64,000 bases of DNA from JALZKA01 sp963721645 (GTDB lineage Bacteria > Actinomycetota > Thermoleophilia > Solirubrobacterales > 70-9). Both the position numbers and the translations under genes were made by a program. Shown one piece after another: positions 41,722-49,464 of the stretch (positions within the stretch are counted from its first letter, which is position 1; every line of letters starts with the position of its first letter). The stretch covers positions 62,001 to 126,000 of the forward strand of contig CAVRJK010000002.1 of assembly GCA_963721645.1 (NCBI GenBank). The letters are read 5' to 3'. The notes beneath the pieces are model-generated. The model was not told the DNA's origin. It saw only the letters and a list, made by a program, of their open reading frames with translations, and searched no databases.

Positions 41722-41862
41722 ATGGACATGGATAACGACATCGTCAAGAGACTCGCGTGGACCGGCCTCATCGCCGGGTTCGGCGCGCTCGCCAGCATCG
41801 CGGCAACTCGAATCGCCGCCGTCGTCTACCAACGCATCTTCGACGAGGACCCGCCCGAGTGA
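41722..41862 (+). CDS. Small membrane protein (DUF4235-like)
   Basis: A 46-residue protein with one membrane helix (about residues 11-36, LAWTGLIAGFGALASIAATR then IAAVVY) and an acidic end. A GGAAGG-like ribosome site lies about 10 bases upstream of the ATG. It is joined to the holin-like gene by a GTGA overlap. Trios of a small DUF4235-like protein, a holin-X protein and a DUF3618 protein are common in actinobacteria; the function is unknown. Confidence 0.7.
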   Translation: MDMDNDIVKRLAWTGLIAGFGALASIAATRIAAVVYQRIFDEDPPE

Positions 41863-42278
41863 GCGACCGCCCCGGTTCGCAGCAGCGCGACCCGCGCTCG
41901 GTGGCCGAGATGGCCGTCGACGTGTCCGAGCGCGTCTCCTTCCTCGTCCGCGAGGAACTCGAGCTGGCCAAGGCCGAGGTCACCGAGAAGGCGACGAGCC
42001 TGATCAAGGGCTCGGTCGTCGGCATCGCGGCCGGCGTATTCGTCCTCCTGGGCCTCGCGATGCTGATGCATGCGATCGCTTGGCTCCTCAACGACCTCTT
42101 CTTCGGCGACACCATCTGGCTGGGCTTCCTGGTCGAGGCCGTCATGTGGTTCGCGGTCGCCGGAGCCGCCGGATTCTTTGCCTACAAGTCGGTCAAGGCC
42201 GGCGCCCCTCCGGTGCCCGCGATGGCGATCGAAGAGGGCAAGGAGATCAGGGAGACACTTCAGGCAGGTTCGGACTGA
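41859..42278 (+). CDS. Phage-holin-family membrane protein (Holin-X / DUF1469)
   Basis: A 139-residue protein starting at a GTG that overlaps the previous stop. The N-terminal amphipathic helix contains FLVREELELAKAEVTEKA, the hallmark of actinobacterial Holin-X proteins. Two membrane helices follow (about residues 50-73 and 86-108). Despite the name, this family is chromosomal and not evidence of a phage. It may modulate envelope stress or membrane organisation. It is coupled to the DUF3618 gene. Confidence 0.88.
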   Translation: MSDRPGSQQRDPRSVAEMAVDVSERVSFLVREELELAKAEVTEKATSLIKGSVVGIAAGVFVLLGLAMLMHAIAWLLNDLFFGDTIWLGFLVEAVMWFAVAGAAGFFAYKSVKAGAPPVPAMAIEEGKEIRETLQAGSD

Positions 42279-42550
42279 TGGCTGACGATCTCGTACCCCG
42301 CCCACCTGCCGGCGTCGAACCGCAGCAGCGCCCTCGCCCCGCGCCGGGCACCCGCTCAGCCAAGGAGATCCGTAACGACATCGTGCGCGAGCGCGAGGAG
42401 CTCGGCAAGTCCGTCGAAGCCCTGCGCGGCCGTGTGGGAGAGCTCACCGACTGGCGCCGCCAGGTTCGCGAGCACAAGCGAGAGCTCGCGATCGGCGCCG
42501 CCGTGGTCGGCTTTGCGGTCGGCGGCTTTCTCGCGATGCGCCGCCGCTAG
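42278..42550 (+). CDS. DUF3618 domain protein
   Basis: A 90-residue protein with a Pro/Arg-rich start, an amphipathic helix (KEIRNDIVREREELGKSVEA) that defines DUF3618, and one C-terminal membrane segment (IGAAVVGFAVGGFLAM) ending in three Arg. It starts at an ATG overlapping the holin-X stop (TGATG). It is probably membrane-bound with its helix in the cytoplasm. Function unknown. Confidence 0.82.
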   Translation: MADDLVPRPPAGVEPQQRPRPAPGTRSAKEIRNDIVREREELGKSVEALRGRVGELTDWRRQVREHKRELAIGAAVVGFAVGGFLAMRRR

Positions 42551-42612
42551 GCGTAGCTTCTGAGATCGGCGGGAGGGTCGAGCATGCTCAGCATGCAGGA
42601 CCGTCCGCTCGT

Positions 42613-43512
42613 CTATCGATCCAGGCCCAAGAGCTTCGCGTCGACGCCGCCCACGCCCAGGAGCCCCGGGCCTATGTGCGCGCCGATAACCGGCCCGACC
42701 TCCGAGACGAAGACTGGATCCGTGCCGAAGATCTGTCGGCATTCGTCCACCAGGTGTCGCGCCGCCTCGTGGTCGTGGATGTGCTGGACGACCCAAGCGG
42801 TCGCGCCGGCCTCGTAGCGTTCGCGGCCGAACTCGACCATCCGCTCGAAGGCGCGGCGGCGGGTCCGGACGCGCTCGACCGGCGTGATCTCCTCCTCCAG
42901 AGTGAGGATCGGCTTGATCTGAAGCGCGGAGCCCATCCAGGCCTGGGCCGCTCCGATTCGCCCTCCCCTTCGCAGGTACTCGAGGGTGTCGATGGCAAAC
43001 CACATCTTCAAGCCGTCGCGGGCTCGCTCGGCGGCTTCGAGGGTCTCGGCCCCGCTCGCCCCCGACTTGGCCGCGTTGGCACCGGCGATGGCCACCAGTG
43101 CGGCTCCACCGCACGCCGAGCGCGTGTCGTAAACGTGGACGCGCTCGCCACCCTTCCCCTCGTCGATCAGCGCCTGTCGGGCCAGGTTGGCCGACTCGTA
43201 GGTGCCCGAGATGCCGGCCGAGAGGTGGAGTGAAACGACTTCGCCGCCACTGGCGAGGAGCGGTTCGTAGACCGATTTGAAGTCTCCTACGGAGGGTTGC
43301 GAGGTGGTTGCGCCGCCGGAGCTCTTGCTCAGCCGCTCGTAGAAGTCGTCGTACTCTGCGGCACCGATTTCGGACTCGCGTTTCTCTACGCCGTCGAGCG
43401 TCACGTAGAGGCTGACCCGGTGGATGCCGAGGTCGGCGATCATCTTGTCGGGCAGGTAAGCGGTCGAATCCACGACCACGGAGGTCCCGGCATGGGCGGT
43501 TGAAGCGTTCAT
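42613..43512 (-). CDS. DegV-family fatty-acid-binding protein
   Basis: A 299-residue protein starting at the ATG at 43512. It begins with VVVDSTAYLPDKM, followed by GATTSQPSVGDFKSVYEPLL, LHLSAGISGTYESANLARQA, VHVYDTRSACGG and TLEYLRRGGRIG, the DegV order. The TSQPS and SAGISGTYES segments form the fatty-acid carboxylate site in structures. In Gram-positives such proteins (FakB) hand fatty acids to the kinase FakA; no FakA gene is near. It converges on the DUF3618 gene. Confidence 0.92.
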   Translation of the reverse strand: MNASTAHAGTSVVVDSTAYLPDKMIADLGIHRVSLYVTLDGVEKRESEIGAAEYDDFYERLSKSSGGATTSQPSVGDFKSVYEPLLASGGEVVSLHLSAGISGTYESANLARQALIDEGKGGERVHVYDTRSACGGAALVAIAGANAAKSGASGAETLEAAERARDGLKMWFAIDTLEYLRRGGRIGAAQAWMGSALQIKPILTLEEEITPVERVRTRRRAFERMVEFGRERYEAGATAWVVQHIHDHEAARHLVDECRQIFGTDPVFVSEVGPVIGAHIGPGLLGVGGVDAKLLGLDR

Positions 43513-43543
43513 CAGGCCCCCGGGTGTATCAGGTCGCCCTACG

Positions 43544-44539
43544 ATGAGCCGCGTGGGGAAGACCCTGGTCACAGGAGCCACCGGCTTCATCGGTTCACAC
43601 GTCGCGCGCGCCCTGGCCGAAAGGGGTGACGATCTGCGCCTGCTCACCAGGCGAAAGAGCAGTGTTGACCTGCTTTCAGACCTCGAGTTCGAGCGGGCTA
43701 TCGGCGACGTGACGGATCGCCGCGCCGTCCGCCGCGCGATGGGAGGCGTCGATCGCGTCTTCCATGTGGCGGGCCGGACTTCGCTGAGAAGCCGGGACCG
43801 CGAAGCGGTCTGGGATACGAACGTGCGAGGCACTCGAATCGTTCTGGAATCGGCGCTCGAGGCCGGCGTCGAGCGGGTCGTCCTCACCTCTTCGGTCGCC
43901 GCGGTCGGCGTGGGAAAGAAGCCGAAGCCGGTCGATGAATCCGTCGCCTTCGACATCGGCCATCTGGGTATTACGTACGTGAACTCAAAGCACGAGGCCG
44001 AGGTGGAGGCGCTTCGGATGGCAGCGAGCGGTCTGCCGGTGACGATCGTGAACCCGTCCTTCGTCCTCGGCCCGGACGCGCCTCGTGGCAGCTCCATGGA
44101 TCTGGTCAAGCGCTTCGTCCAGAAGCGCATCCCCGTCTACGTCGACGGGGGCCTCAACATCGTCGACGTTCGCGATGTCGCCGCGGGACACCTCCTTGCC
44201 GACGCAAAGGGGGAGGTCGGCCGCCGCTACATCCTTTCGGGCCGGAACTTCACGCTCGACCGGCTCTTTGCGGACCTGGCACGGATCTCAGGAGTCGAGT
44301 CGCCACGCCTGAAGATGCCCGGCCACGCGCTCTCCACCGCGCTTGGCCTGGGCGACCGCTTGCCGTTGCCTGTGCCGTTGCCTGCCTCAACCGACGAGGT
44401 CCGCTCGGCCATGCTTTGGTGGTGCTACAAGAACACTCGCGCCAAGGCGGAGCTGGGCTTTAAGCCGCGCCCACACGAAGAAACCCTGCAGGATGCCGTC
44501 AAGTGGCAGCGAGCCCAGATCGCAAAGGAACGGAAGTGA
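43544..44539 (+). CDS. NAD-dependent epimerase/dehydratase family protein (extended SDR)
   Basis: A 331-residue extended SDR. The Rossmann loop TLVTGATGFIGSHVARAL lies at residues 7-24. Catalytic residues are the Ser in VVLTSSVAAVG and the Tyr/Lys pair in ITYVNSKHEAEVEAL (YxxxK). NPSFVLGPDAP and INIVDVRDVAAGHLLA-like segments follow. The overall wording is close to hopanoid-associated sugar epimerase and dihydroflavonol-reductase-like proteins; the substrate is open. It diverges from degV and overlaps the thioredoxin-fold gene by 4 bases. Confidence 0.88.
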   Translation: MSRVGKTLVTGATGFIGSHVARALAERGDDLRLLTRRKSSVDLLSDLEFERAIGDVTDRRAVRRAMGGVDRVFHVAGRTSLRSRDREAVWDTNVRGTRIVLESALEAGVERVVLTSSVAAVGVGKKPKPVDESVAFDIGHLGITYVNSKHEAEVEALRMAASGLPVTIVNPSFVLGPDAPRGSSMDLVKRFVQKRIPVYVDGGLNIVDVRDVAAGHLLADAKGEVGRRYILSGRNFTLDRLFADLARISGVESPRLKMPGHALSTALGLGDRLPLPVPLPASTDEVRSAMLWWCYKNTRAKAELGFKPRPHEETLQDAVKWQRAQIAKERK

Positions 44540-44820
44540 GCGAGAAGAAGGCGGACGTCGTCCTTTACAGGTGTCCCACGCCCACGAATTTCCTGTGTCC
44601 GTGCGGTGCCGCAGCCCGCAAGCTGAAGCGGGCCGGAGTCGAGTTCCGTGCCGAGCGCGTTCCGTACAACAAGAAGTCACGGCCCGAGATCGAGGAGCTG
44701 ACGGGCCAGACGCGGGTCCCCGTTCTGGTCGACTCGGACGAGATCGTCCACGACTCGAAACGCATCGCCGAATACATCGACTGGAAGCGCAGTCGCCCGG
44801 GCAAATCGGCGCGCGCTTGA
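44536..44820 (+). CDS. Glutaredoxin/GST N-terminal-like thioredoxin-fold protein
   Basis: A 94-residue protein starting at a GTG that overlaps the previous stop. It begins VVLYRCPTPTNFLCPCGAAA, with Cys residues before the first helix (CPCG) in the place of a redox or GSH-binding site. It continues with TGQTRVPVLVDSDEIVHDSK and RIAEYI, the cis-Pro and thiol-binding loop of the glutaredoxin/GST N-domain. It has no GST C-terminal domain. A role in disulfide exchange is likely, with mycothiol or a similar thiol more probable than glutathione in this group. Confidence 0.8.
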   Translation: MSEKKADVVLYRCPTPTNFLCPCGAAARKLKRAGVEFRAERVPYNKKSRPEIEELTGQTRVPVLVDSDEIVHDSKRIAEYIDWKRSRPGKSARA

Positions 44821-44845
44821 GCCCCGCCCCTCAGGGCTATACAAT
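44817..44845 (+). promoter_or_regulatory. Sigma-70-type promoter of the Fe-S carrier gene
   Basis: TTGAGC (44817-44822) and TACAAT (44840-44845) are 17 bases apart, an almost ideal housekeeping promoter. The -35 box overlaps the stop of the preceding gene. A start about 7-8 bases past the -10 box falls at or next to the ATG at 44854, so the mRNA may be leaderless. Confidence 0.7.
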
Positions 44846-44853
44846 GTGAAGCG

Positions 44854-45228
44854 ATGGAAACGCCAGAAGCAGCAGTGACCCTCAGCGATTCAGCGGTCTC
44901 AAAGATCCGCGAGCTGACCGTGTCCAACGAAAACGCGGATGAGCAGGCGCTTCGCGTCTCGGTTCGCGGCGGCGGCTGTTCGGGCTTCCAGTACTCCCTC
45001 GCCCTCGACAAGCCCAAGGACGACGATCACGTCTTCAGCCACGAAGGCATCTCGGTCATCGTCGACAAGGTCTCGATGCAGTTCGTCTTCGGCTCCGAGG
45101 TGGATTTCGTCGATGGTCTCCAAGGCGCCGGCTTTACCGTGAACAACCCGAACGTGGTCGCTGCCTGCGGCTGCGGCTCTTCGTTCCAGGTCCGCGAGGA
45201 CGCGCCCGGCGCGGCCGCTCCGGCTTGA
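44854..45228 (+). CDS. A-type iron-sulfur cluster carrier (ErpA/HesB-like)
   Basis: A 124-residue protein with the three conserved Cys of the HesB/IscA/ErpA family: one in VRGGGCSGFQYSLAL (about residue 42) and two in ACGCGSSF (about 109-111). The segment FVDGLQGAGFTVNNPN precedes the CGCG pair as usual. It passes Fe-S clusters to target apoproteins. It has its own promoter. The Ala/Pro tail is not conserved. Bacteria of this group rely on SUF-type assembly, and an ErpA role is inferred. Confidence 0.93.
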   Translation: METPEAAVTLSDSAVSKIRELTVSNENADEQALRVSVRGGGCSGFQYSLALDKPKDDDHVFSHEGISVIVDKVSMQFVFGSEVDFVDGLQGAGFTVNNPNVVAACGCGSSFQVREDAPGAAAPA

Positions 45229-45253
45229 ACCCAGGCATCTAACTTCTAGATCC

Positions 45254-45272
45254 GACGGCGGCGCCGGCCGTC
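45254..45272. terminator. Weak hairpin after the Fe-S carrier gene
   Basis: A G/C-rich imperfect palindrome (GACGG ... CCGTC) lies 26 bases after the stop, with no T run. It could slow or end transcription before the ABC-F gene, but evidence is limited to the inverted repeat. Confidence 0.3.
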
Positions 45273-45311
45273 CAAACTTCCGCGTACATCTCCAGCAGGT
45301 AGGTACTTCTC

Positions 45312-47228
45312 ATGGCCATCGTGCAGGCCTCCGGGCTCACCAAGTTCATAGGTGAGCGTCAACTTCTTGAAGACGTGTCGTTTCGCCTGGAACGGGGTGG
45401 CCGCCTGGCGCTCTCGGGTCGCAACGGCTCGGGCAAGACGACGCTCCTGCGCATCCTTGCCGGAGAGGCCTCGGCTGACACCGGACGCGTCTCCCTGGAA
45501 AAGGGCGCCAGAGTCGTGCTTCACGATCAGCGCCCGCCCCGCGAGCTTGACCTGACGCTCGGCGACTACGTCGTCGGCGGGCTCGCCTGGGTTCTCGAGA
45601 TCGAAAAAAGGCTTGCGAAGCTGGAGGAGCTGATGGCAACGGACGCGAGCGAGGCCACGCTCACTGCCTACGCCGATGCCCAGGCGCGCTTTGAGACCGC
45701 TGGTGGCTATCGCTGGCGCGACGAGGCCCGTGCGACCGTGCGGGGGCTTGGCTTCGAGCTGGCCGAGCTCGACCGCGATCTCTCCACGTTCTCGGGCGGC
45801 GAGCTGACCCGTGCCTCGCTGGCGCGTTCGCTTGCGGCCAAGCCGGACCTCCTGCTCCTCGACGAGCCGACCAATCACCTCGATATCGCCTCGCTCGAGT
45901 GGCTCGAGCGAATGTTGATCGGGATGGACGCGGCCGTGATCCTGGTGGCTCACGATCGGTGGTTCCTCGAATCCGTCGGCAACTCGGTCCTGGAGCTCGG
46001 CGAGGGCAGGCCGAAGTTCTTCGCCGGCCCATGGCACGAGTGGCGGATCGAGAAGGCCAGGCGCGAGCTCTTTCTGGAGCGAGACGCCAAGCGCCGCGAG
46101 GCGGATATCGCTCGGCTCGAGCGGTTCGTCGAACGCTTCCGCGCCAAGAACACACTGGCGACGCGTGCCAAGTCCAAGCAAAAGCAGATCAACCGGATCA
46201 AGGACGACGCTCCGCGGAGGGACGCGGCCGGCTCGAAGTCGCTTGCCTTCTCGTTCGGAGAAGCCCAGCGCTCGGGCAAGGTCGTGCTCGCGATGGAAGG
46301 TGCGACGATCAGAGCGGGCTCCAAGCACCTCTTCGACGACGCCGAGCTCTGGGTGGAGTCTGGCGAGCACGTGTGTTTGATCGGGCACAACGGGTCCGGC
46401 AAGTCGACGCTGATCTCGACCCTCGTCGGCGAGAAAGAGCCGGTGTCCGGCCGCGTCAAGATCGGCCACAACGTCGAGTTGGGCCACCTTCGCCAGCACG
46501 CGGAGGTACCGTCGGATCCCACCCTCACCGTGCTTTCGCACGCACAGCGCTCGACGGGCCTCTCCGAAGCGAAGGCCCGCGCCCTCCTCGGACAGTTCCT
46601 CTTCTCAGGCGACGACGTGCAAAAGCTGGTCACCCAGCTCTCGGGCGGAGAGGCCCAGCGGCTCTCGCTGGCGATCCTCGTCTCATCGGATTCGAACGTC
46701 CTGATCCTCGACGAGCCGACCAACCACCTGGACCTCGAGAGCCGGGAAGCGCTGGAGGACGCCCTTGCGCGCTTCGGCGGCTCGCTCCTGCTCGTGTCCC
46801 ACGACCGAGCGATGCTCGAGGCCGTCGGGACCCGCACGGTCGCGGTCGAGGACTTGAAGCTTCGAGTGTTCAACGGCGGCTGGTCGGAGTACCGCGAGCG
46901 CGAGGCCGAACAGGCCGAGCAGGAGCGGGCGGCGCTCGCATCGGTGCCAGGCACCGTGCCTGGCACCGTGCCTGGCACCGGGGGCGGTGCGGTGCGCGGC
47001 AAGGAGGCGCGGAAAGCTCGCGCTCAGGAGCGTGCGGCCGTTGCGGATGTTCGGCGGCTCGAAGATCAGATCGAGGTCGCCGAGAAGGAGCTCCAGGCCC
47101 TCGAGGAGGAACTTGCGGACCCGGCGGCATGGGGCGACCCGCGGACCTCCACCAAGTCAAGGAAGCGACACGACGCAGCAAAGGACAAGGTGCGAGAGCT
47201 GACCGAGCGCTGGGAAGCGCTCGGCTAG
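45312..47228 (+). CDS. ABC-F family ATPase
   Basis: A 638-residue soluble protein with two ABC domains and no membrane part. Domain 1 has GRNGSGKTT (about residues 36-44), FSGGELTRASLARSL and LLLLDEPTNHLD. Domain 2 has GHNGSGKST (about 358-366), LSGGEAQRLSLA and LILDEPTNHLD. The charged interdomain linker (about 240-310) is the P-site tRNA-interaction region of this family. ABC-F proteins act on the ribosome, some in antibiotic resistance. After domain 2 an in-frame copy of the palindrome encodes SVPGTVPGTVPGTGGG, followed by a Lys/Glu-rich coiled coil. Confidence 0.93.
   Translation: MAIVQASGLTKFIGERQLLEDVSFRLERGGRLALSGRNGSGKTTLLRILAGEASADTGRVSLEKGARVVLHDQRPPRELDLTLGDYVVGGLAWVLEIEKRLAKLEELMATDASEATLTAYADAQARFETAGGYRWRDEARATVRGLGFELAELDRDLSTFSGGELTRASLARSLAAKPDLLLLDEPTNHLDIASLEWLERMLIGMDAAVILVAHDRWFLESVGNSVLELGEGRPKFFAGPWHEWRIEKARRELFLERDAKRREADIARLERFVERFRAKNTLATRAKSKQKQINRIKDDAPRRDAAGSKSLAFSFGEAQRSGKVVLAMEGATIRAGSKHLFDDAELWVESGEHVCLIGHNGSGKSTLISTLVGEKEPVSGRVKIGHNVELGHLRQHAEVPSDPTLTVLSHAQRSTGLSEAKARALLGQFLFSGDDVQKLVTQLSGGEAQRLSLAILVSSDSNVLILDEPTNHLDLESREALEDALARFGGSLLLVSHDRAMLEAVGTRTVAVEDLKLRVFNGGWSEYREREAEQAEQERAALASVPGTVPGTVPGTGGGAVRGKEARKARAQERAAVADVRRLEDQIEVAEKELQALEEELADPAAWGDPRTSTKSRKRHDAAKDKVRELTERWEALG
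46943..46979. repeat. Palindrome, copy 3, inside the ABC-F gene
   Basis: A 25-base copy of the palindrome (46943-46967) followed by an extra half unit of 12 bases. The frame is kept, adding a Val-Pro-Gly-Thr repeat between the second ABC domain and the C-terminal coiled coil. Confidence 0.85.
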
Positions 47229-47246
47229 CTCCGGGTCAGGCGTTCG

Positions 47247-47762
47247 TCAGTCGGCCAGGAACGACGCCCCGTCGATGCTCGTACTACAGCCGGTGTCCTC
47301 CATGCACCAGGCGGCCACCTTTCCTTCCGGGAACACCGTCAAGCGGCCGGTCGTGCCCACCGACAATGGCGCAATCGGGAACTCATAGGAGTTGGCCGGC
47401 CGGTACCCGGGCGGCAGGGTGAAAACGGTCGCGCTGTTCCCTGCCGCGTTGACTTCGACCGCACCGCGGAGGTGAACAACGCCCAGCGGGTCCTTGTAGA
47501 AGCTCGCCTCGGCCAGGCTAAAACCGACGTTGGCCCAGCCATTCTCAAACGCGGGCTCGCCACTTTCGCCGACTATGTGGAATGGCTCGCTGACGGCCGC
47601 TGCCTTGATCCGCTTATCGGCCTGCTTGGTCGAGATCTTCTTGACCTGCGACTTCGACAGGTCCTTGATCAAGGCGTCCGGACCGGCGAGTGCCGTCGCC
47701 GTCGCCGTCGCCAGCAGTGCACTGAATAGCGCTCCCATCAGGAACCCCCTCCACCTATCCAT
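47247..47762 (-). CDS. Secreted hypothetical protein
   Basis: A 171-residue protein with a Sec signal peptide (WRGFLMGALFSALLATATAT, then ALA, cleavage near residue 26). The first part of the mature protein is rich in Lys and Ser. The second half has a beta-rich segment DPLGVVHLRGAVEVNAAG, followed by FTLPPGYRPANSYEFPIAPL, which resembles a module found in many secreted actinobacterial and phage-tail-like proteins. Two Cys near the end (CMEDTGC) may pair. Function unknown. Confidence 0.72.
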   Translation of the reverse strand: MDRWRGFLMGALFSALLATATATALAGPDALIKDLSKSQVKKISTKQADKRIKAAAVSEPFHIVGESGEPAFENGWANVGFSLAEASFYKDPLGVVHLRGAVEVNAAGNSATVFTLPPGYRPANSYEFPIAPLSVGTTGRLTVFPEGKVAAWCMEDTGCSTSIDGASFLAD

Positions 47763-47938
47763 AAGTACTCCTTTTAAGAGATCCGTCAGGGTTTAACCGG
47801 GCGGAGGAGACATGAGCCCGACACCGAGCGAGCCCACCCCCATCACCCTCTATCCAGCGGGACACTACACCTAGCCCAATCCGGCCCATCAATCGCAGGA
47901 CGCCATCTGGTCGATTCGCCGACGAGGCGTCTGCCTCG
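47763..47938. other. Intergenic region, no gene seen
   Basis: A 176-base gap between a secreted protein gene and the thioesterase gene, both read leftwards. The right part has a short inverted repeat (CGAGGC/GCCTCG) just after the thioesterase stop that may be a weak terminator. An A/T-rich stretch before the secreted protein gene (CTCCTTTTAAGAG) could hold its ribosome site and promoter. A 20-codon frame at 47812 has no support. Confidence 0.4.
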
Positions 47939-48763
47939 CTAGTGCGTGCCGATCAGCAACGCGAGTTGCCTCGATTGGGCGATCAGCTGCCCGTCCGGTG
48001 TCCAGAGCTCGCCGTCCTCGTCGAAGAAGCCCTCCCTCACCATGCGGTTGCGAAAGCGGCCGAGCAGAAGCTCGTCGGGGAGGGGGAGCGAAACACGGAA
48101 GTGGACGGTCAGGTCGATGGTGGGTGCCGCGGCGAACTCGGTCAGTCGCGGCCACGGCGCGGGGAACCACGCATCGGCCAGCACGGCCAGCGACAGCGCG
48201 TCCAGTGGGCGCTCCTCGATCAGGCCCATCCATCCACCGACCTCGCCGCTGGAGCCTCCCGAGAACGGCGCCTCGCCGAATCGCGGCTGCATCGTGATCC
48301 GCTGAGCGAAATCCGGGGGCGGAGCCCCCTCGCGCGGACCGACGTTGATCGGCTCGCGGCCTTCCGGCGGCTTCACCTCGGGCATCGTCTCCGTGTCCTC
48401 GAGCGGCGGCGCCTCCCACGGCGGCGAGTACGCGCCGAGGGCGATCCCGATCAGCTTGTCGCCCTGCAGGAGGCGGCCGCTGACAGTGGTGAGCGAGCGT
48501 CCTGAGCGCTCGACCCGAGCTTCCACCCGCACCGGCCCCACCTCGGGTGGCCGCAAGAAGTGCATCGTCGCCGAGCGAGCGTGGCGGCCGGCGTCGTCGA
48601 CGGCAAGCTCGAAGCCGCGCATCACGATGGCCATCACGTAACCGCCGAGCGGCCCGCGCGGCGTCGCCCAGCCGTTCGCTATCGCGCCGTCCCACACGCC
48701 CTCGCCGGCAGGGACGAGCGCGGTGGCCTCGTCGAATGCGTAATCGCCCATCGGGCGCGGCAC
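47939..48763 (-). CDS. Acyl-CoA thioesterase family protein (double hot-dog, TesB-like)
   Basis: A 274-residue protein with two hot-dog halves. The first half reads GWATPRGPLGGYVMAIVMRG and MHFLRPPEVGPVRVEARVER; the second reads TIDLTVHFRVSLPLPDELLL and FFDEDGELWTPDGQLIAQSR. The second-half Asp/Gln segment is the usual catalytic area of TesB-type enzymes. It hydrolyses acyl-CoA to free acid and CoA. The start is GTG at 48763, with an ATG four codons on as an alternative. It lies 39 bases after the glutaredoxin gene and may end the iron operon. Confidence 0.87.
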   Translation of the reverse strand: MPRPMGDYAFDEATALVPAGEGVWDGAIANGWATPRGPLGGYVMAIVMRGFELAVDDAGRHARSATMHFLRPPEVGPVRVEARVERSGRSLTTVSGRLLQGDKLIGIALGAYSPPWEAPPLEDTETMPEVKPPEGREPINVGPREGAPPPDFAQRITMQPRFGEAPFSGGSSGEVGGWMGLIEERPLDALSLAVLADAWFPAPWPRLTEFAAAPTIDLTVHFRVSLPLPDELLLGRFRNRMVREGFFDEDGELWTPDGQLIAQSRQLALLIGTH

Positions 48764-48802
48764 GTTACCCGCGGCGCGCCTCGCTGTGTGTGACGGAGCG
48801 CT

Positions 48803-49204
48803 CTAGCCGAGCTGCATCGGCGGGCTCGTCTGCGAGCCGCCGGGAAGAATGCGCTCGGCCTCAGGGATCTCGGCCTCGGTGTCCTCGACACCGAGCAGAT
48901 CTGCGAGCTCGCCGGAGTCGAGCATCTCCTCGACGATGTCGCACCCGCCGACCAGCTGACCCTTGGCGTAGAGCTGGGGAAACGTCGGCCAGTCGGAGAT
49001 CTCCTGAGTCACCTCGCGAAGCGGCTGGAGCGCTGGAAGGACGTCGATTGCGCCGTACTCGACCTCGAGGGCTTCGAGCACCTGCACGACGCGCATAGAG
49101 AAGCCGCATCGCGGCGCCTCGGGCGTGCCCTTCATAAAGAGGAGAACCGGATTGTCGGCCAGGATCTGCTCGACCTGGGCCTTGAGTTCGGGATCAGCAG
49201 CCAT
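48803..49204 (-). CDS. grxD: Monothiol glutaredoxin (Grx4/GrxD type)
   Basis: A 133-residue protein with the CGFS active site in APRCGFSMRVVQVL (about residues 32-45), the preceding LFMKGTPE, and WPTFPQLYAKGQLVGGCDIV with cis-Pro and the GGCD motif. CGFS glutaredoxins bind a 2Fe-2S cluster with a thiol and form complexes with BolA proteins. The bolA gene directly upstream (20-base gap) supports that. A 25-residue tail after residue 105 is Glu/Pro-rich and not conserved. Confidence 0.94.
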   Translation of the reverse strand: MAADPELKAQVEQILADNPVLLFMKGTPEAPRCGFSMRVVQVLEALEVEYGAIDVLPALQPLREVTQEISDWPTFPQLYAKGQLVGGCDIVEEMLDSGELADLLGVEDTEAEIPEAERILPGGSQTSPPMQLG

Positions 49205-49224
49205 GAGCTGAGAGTACCGAAGGC

Positions 49225-49455
49225 TCAGGGCGTCGAAGTCTGGATCGAAAGCGCGTGGATCGAGCCGTCGTCGAAGCGCGAGCGGACGGCCGCGCGAACG
49301 AGCCGGTGCTGGTCGATCCGGCTGAGGCCGTCGAATTCGGCTGAGCTGACGATCGCCCGCAGGTGATCACCGCCCCCTTCATCTCGCACCTGGACCTCAG
49401 CGCCCGGAAGGGCGGCGCGGATCATCTCCTCGAGCTCTTGAAGGTCGGCGGCCAC
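49225..49455 (-). CDS. bolA: BolA-family protein
   Basis: A 76-residue protein with the BolA fold: an N-terminal helix (LEEMIRAALPGAEVQVRDEG), GDHLRAIVSSAEFDGLS with the conserved His, and HRLVRAAVRSRFDDGSIHAL with the second His region. With the CGFS glutaredoxin encoded next to it, it should form a [2Fe-2S] complex that signals or transfers iron-sulfur clusters. It follows the ferredoxin reductase gene by 9 bases and belongs to the same operon. Confidence 0.93.
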   Translation of the reverse strand: MAADLQELEEMIRAALPGAEVQVRDEGGGDHLRAIVSSAEFDGLSRIDQHRLVRAAVRSRFDDGSIHALSIQTSTP

Positions 49456-49464
49456 TGGACAAAC

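Noticed and set aside
41722..42550. Possible prophage remnant because of a holin-family protein
   Set aside because: Holin-X with DUF4235-like and DUF3618 genes is a chromosomal trio in actinobacteria; no other phage gene is present.
42581..42596. GAGCATGCTC palindrome between two convergent genes
   Set aside because: It is short, without a loop of useful size or a T run, and no other copy was seen.
47812..47874. Twenty-codon frame in the intergenic region
   Set aside because: It is a short Pro/Thr-rich frame with only a GGAGG nearby and no other support.
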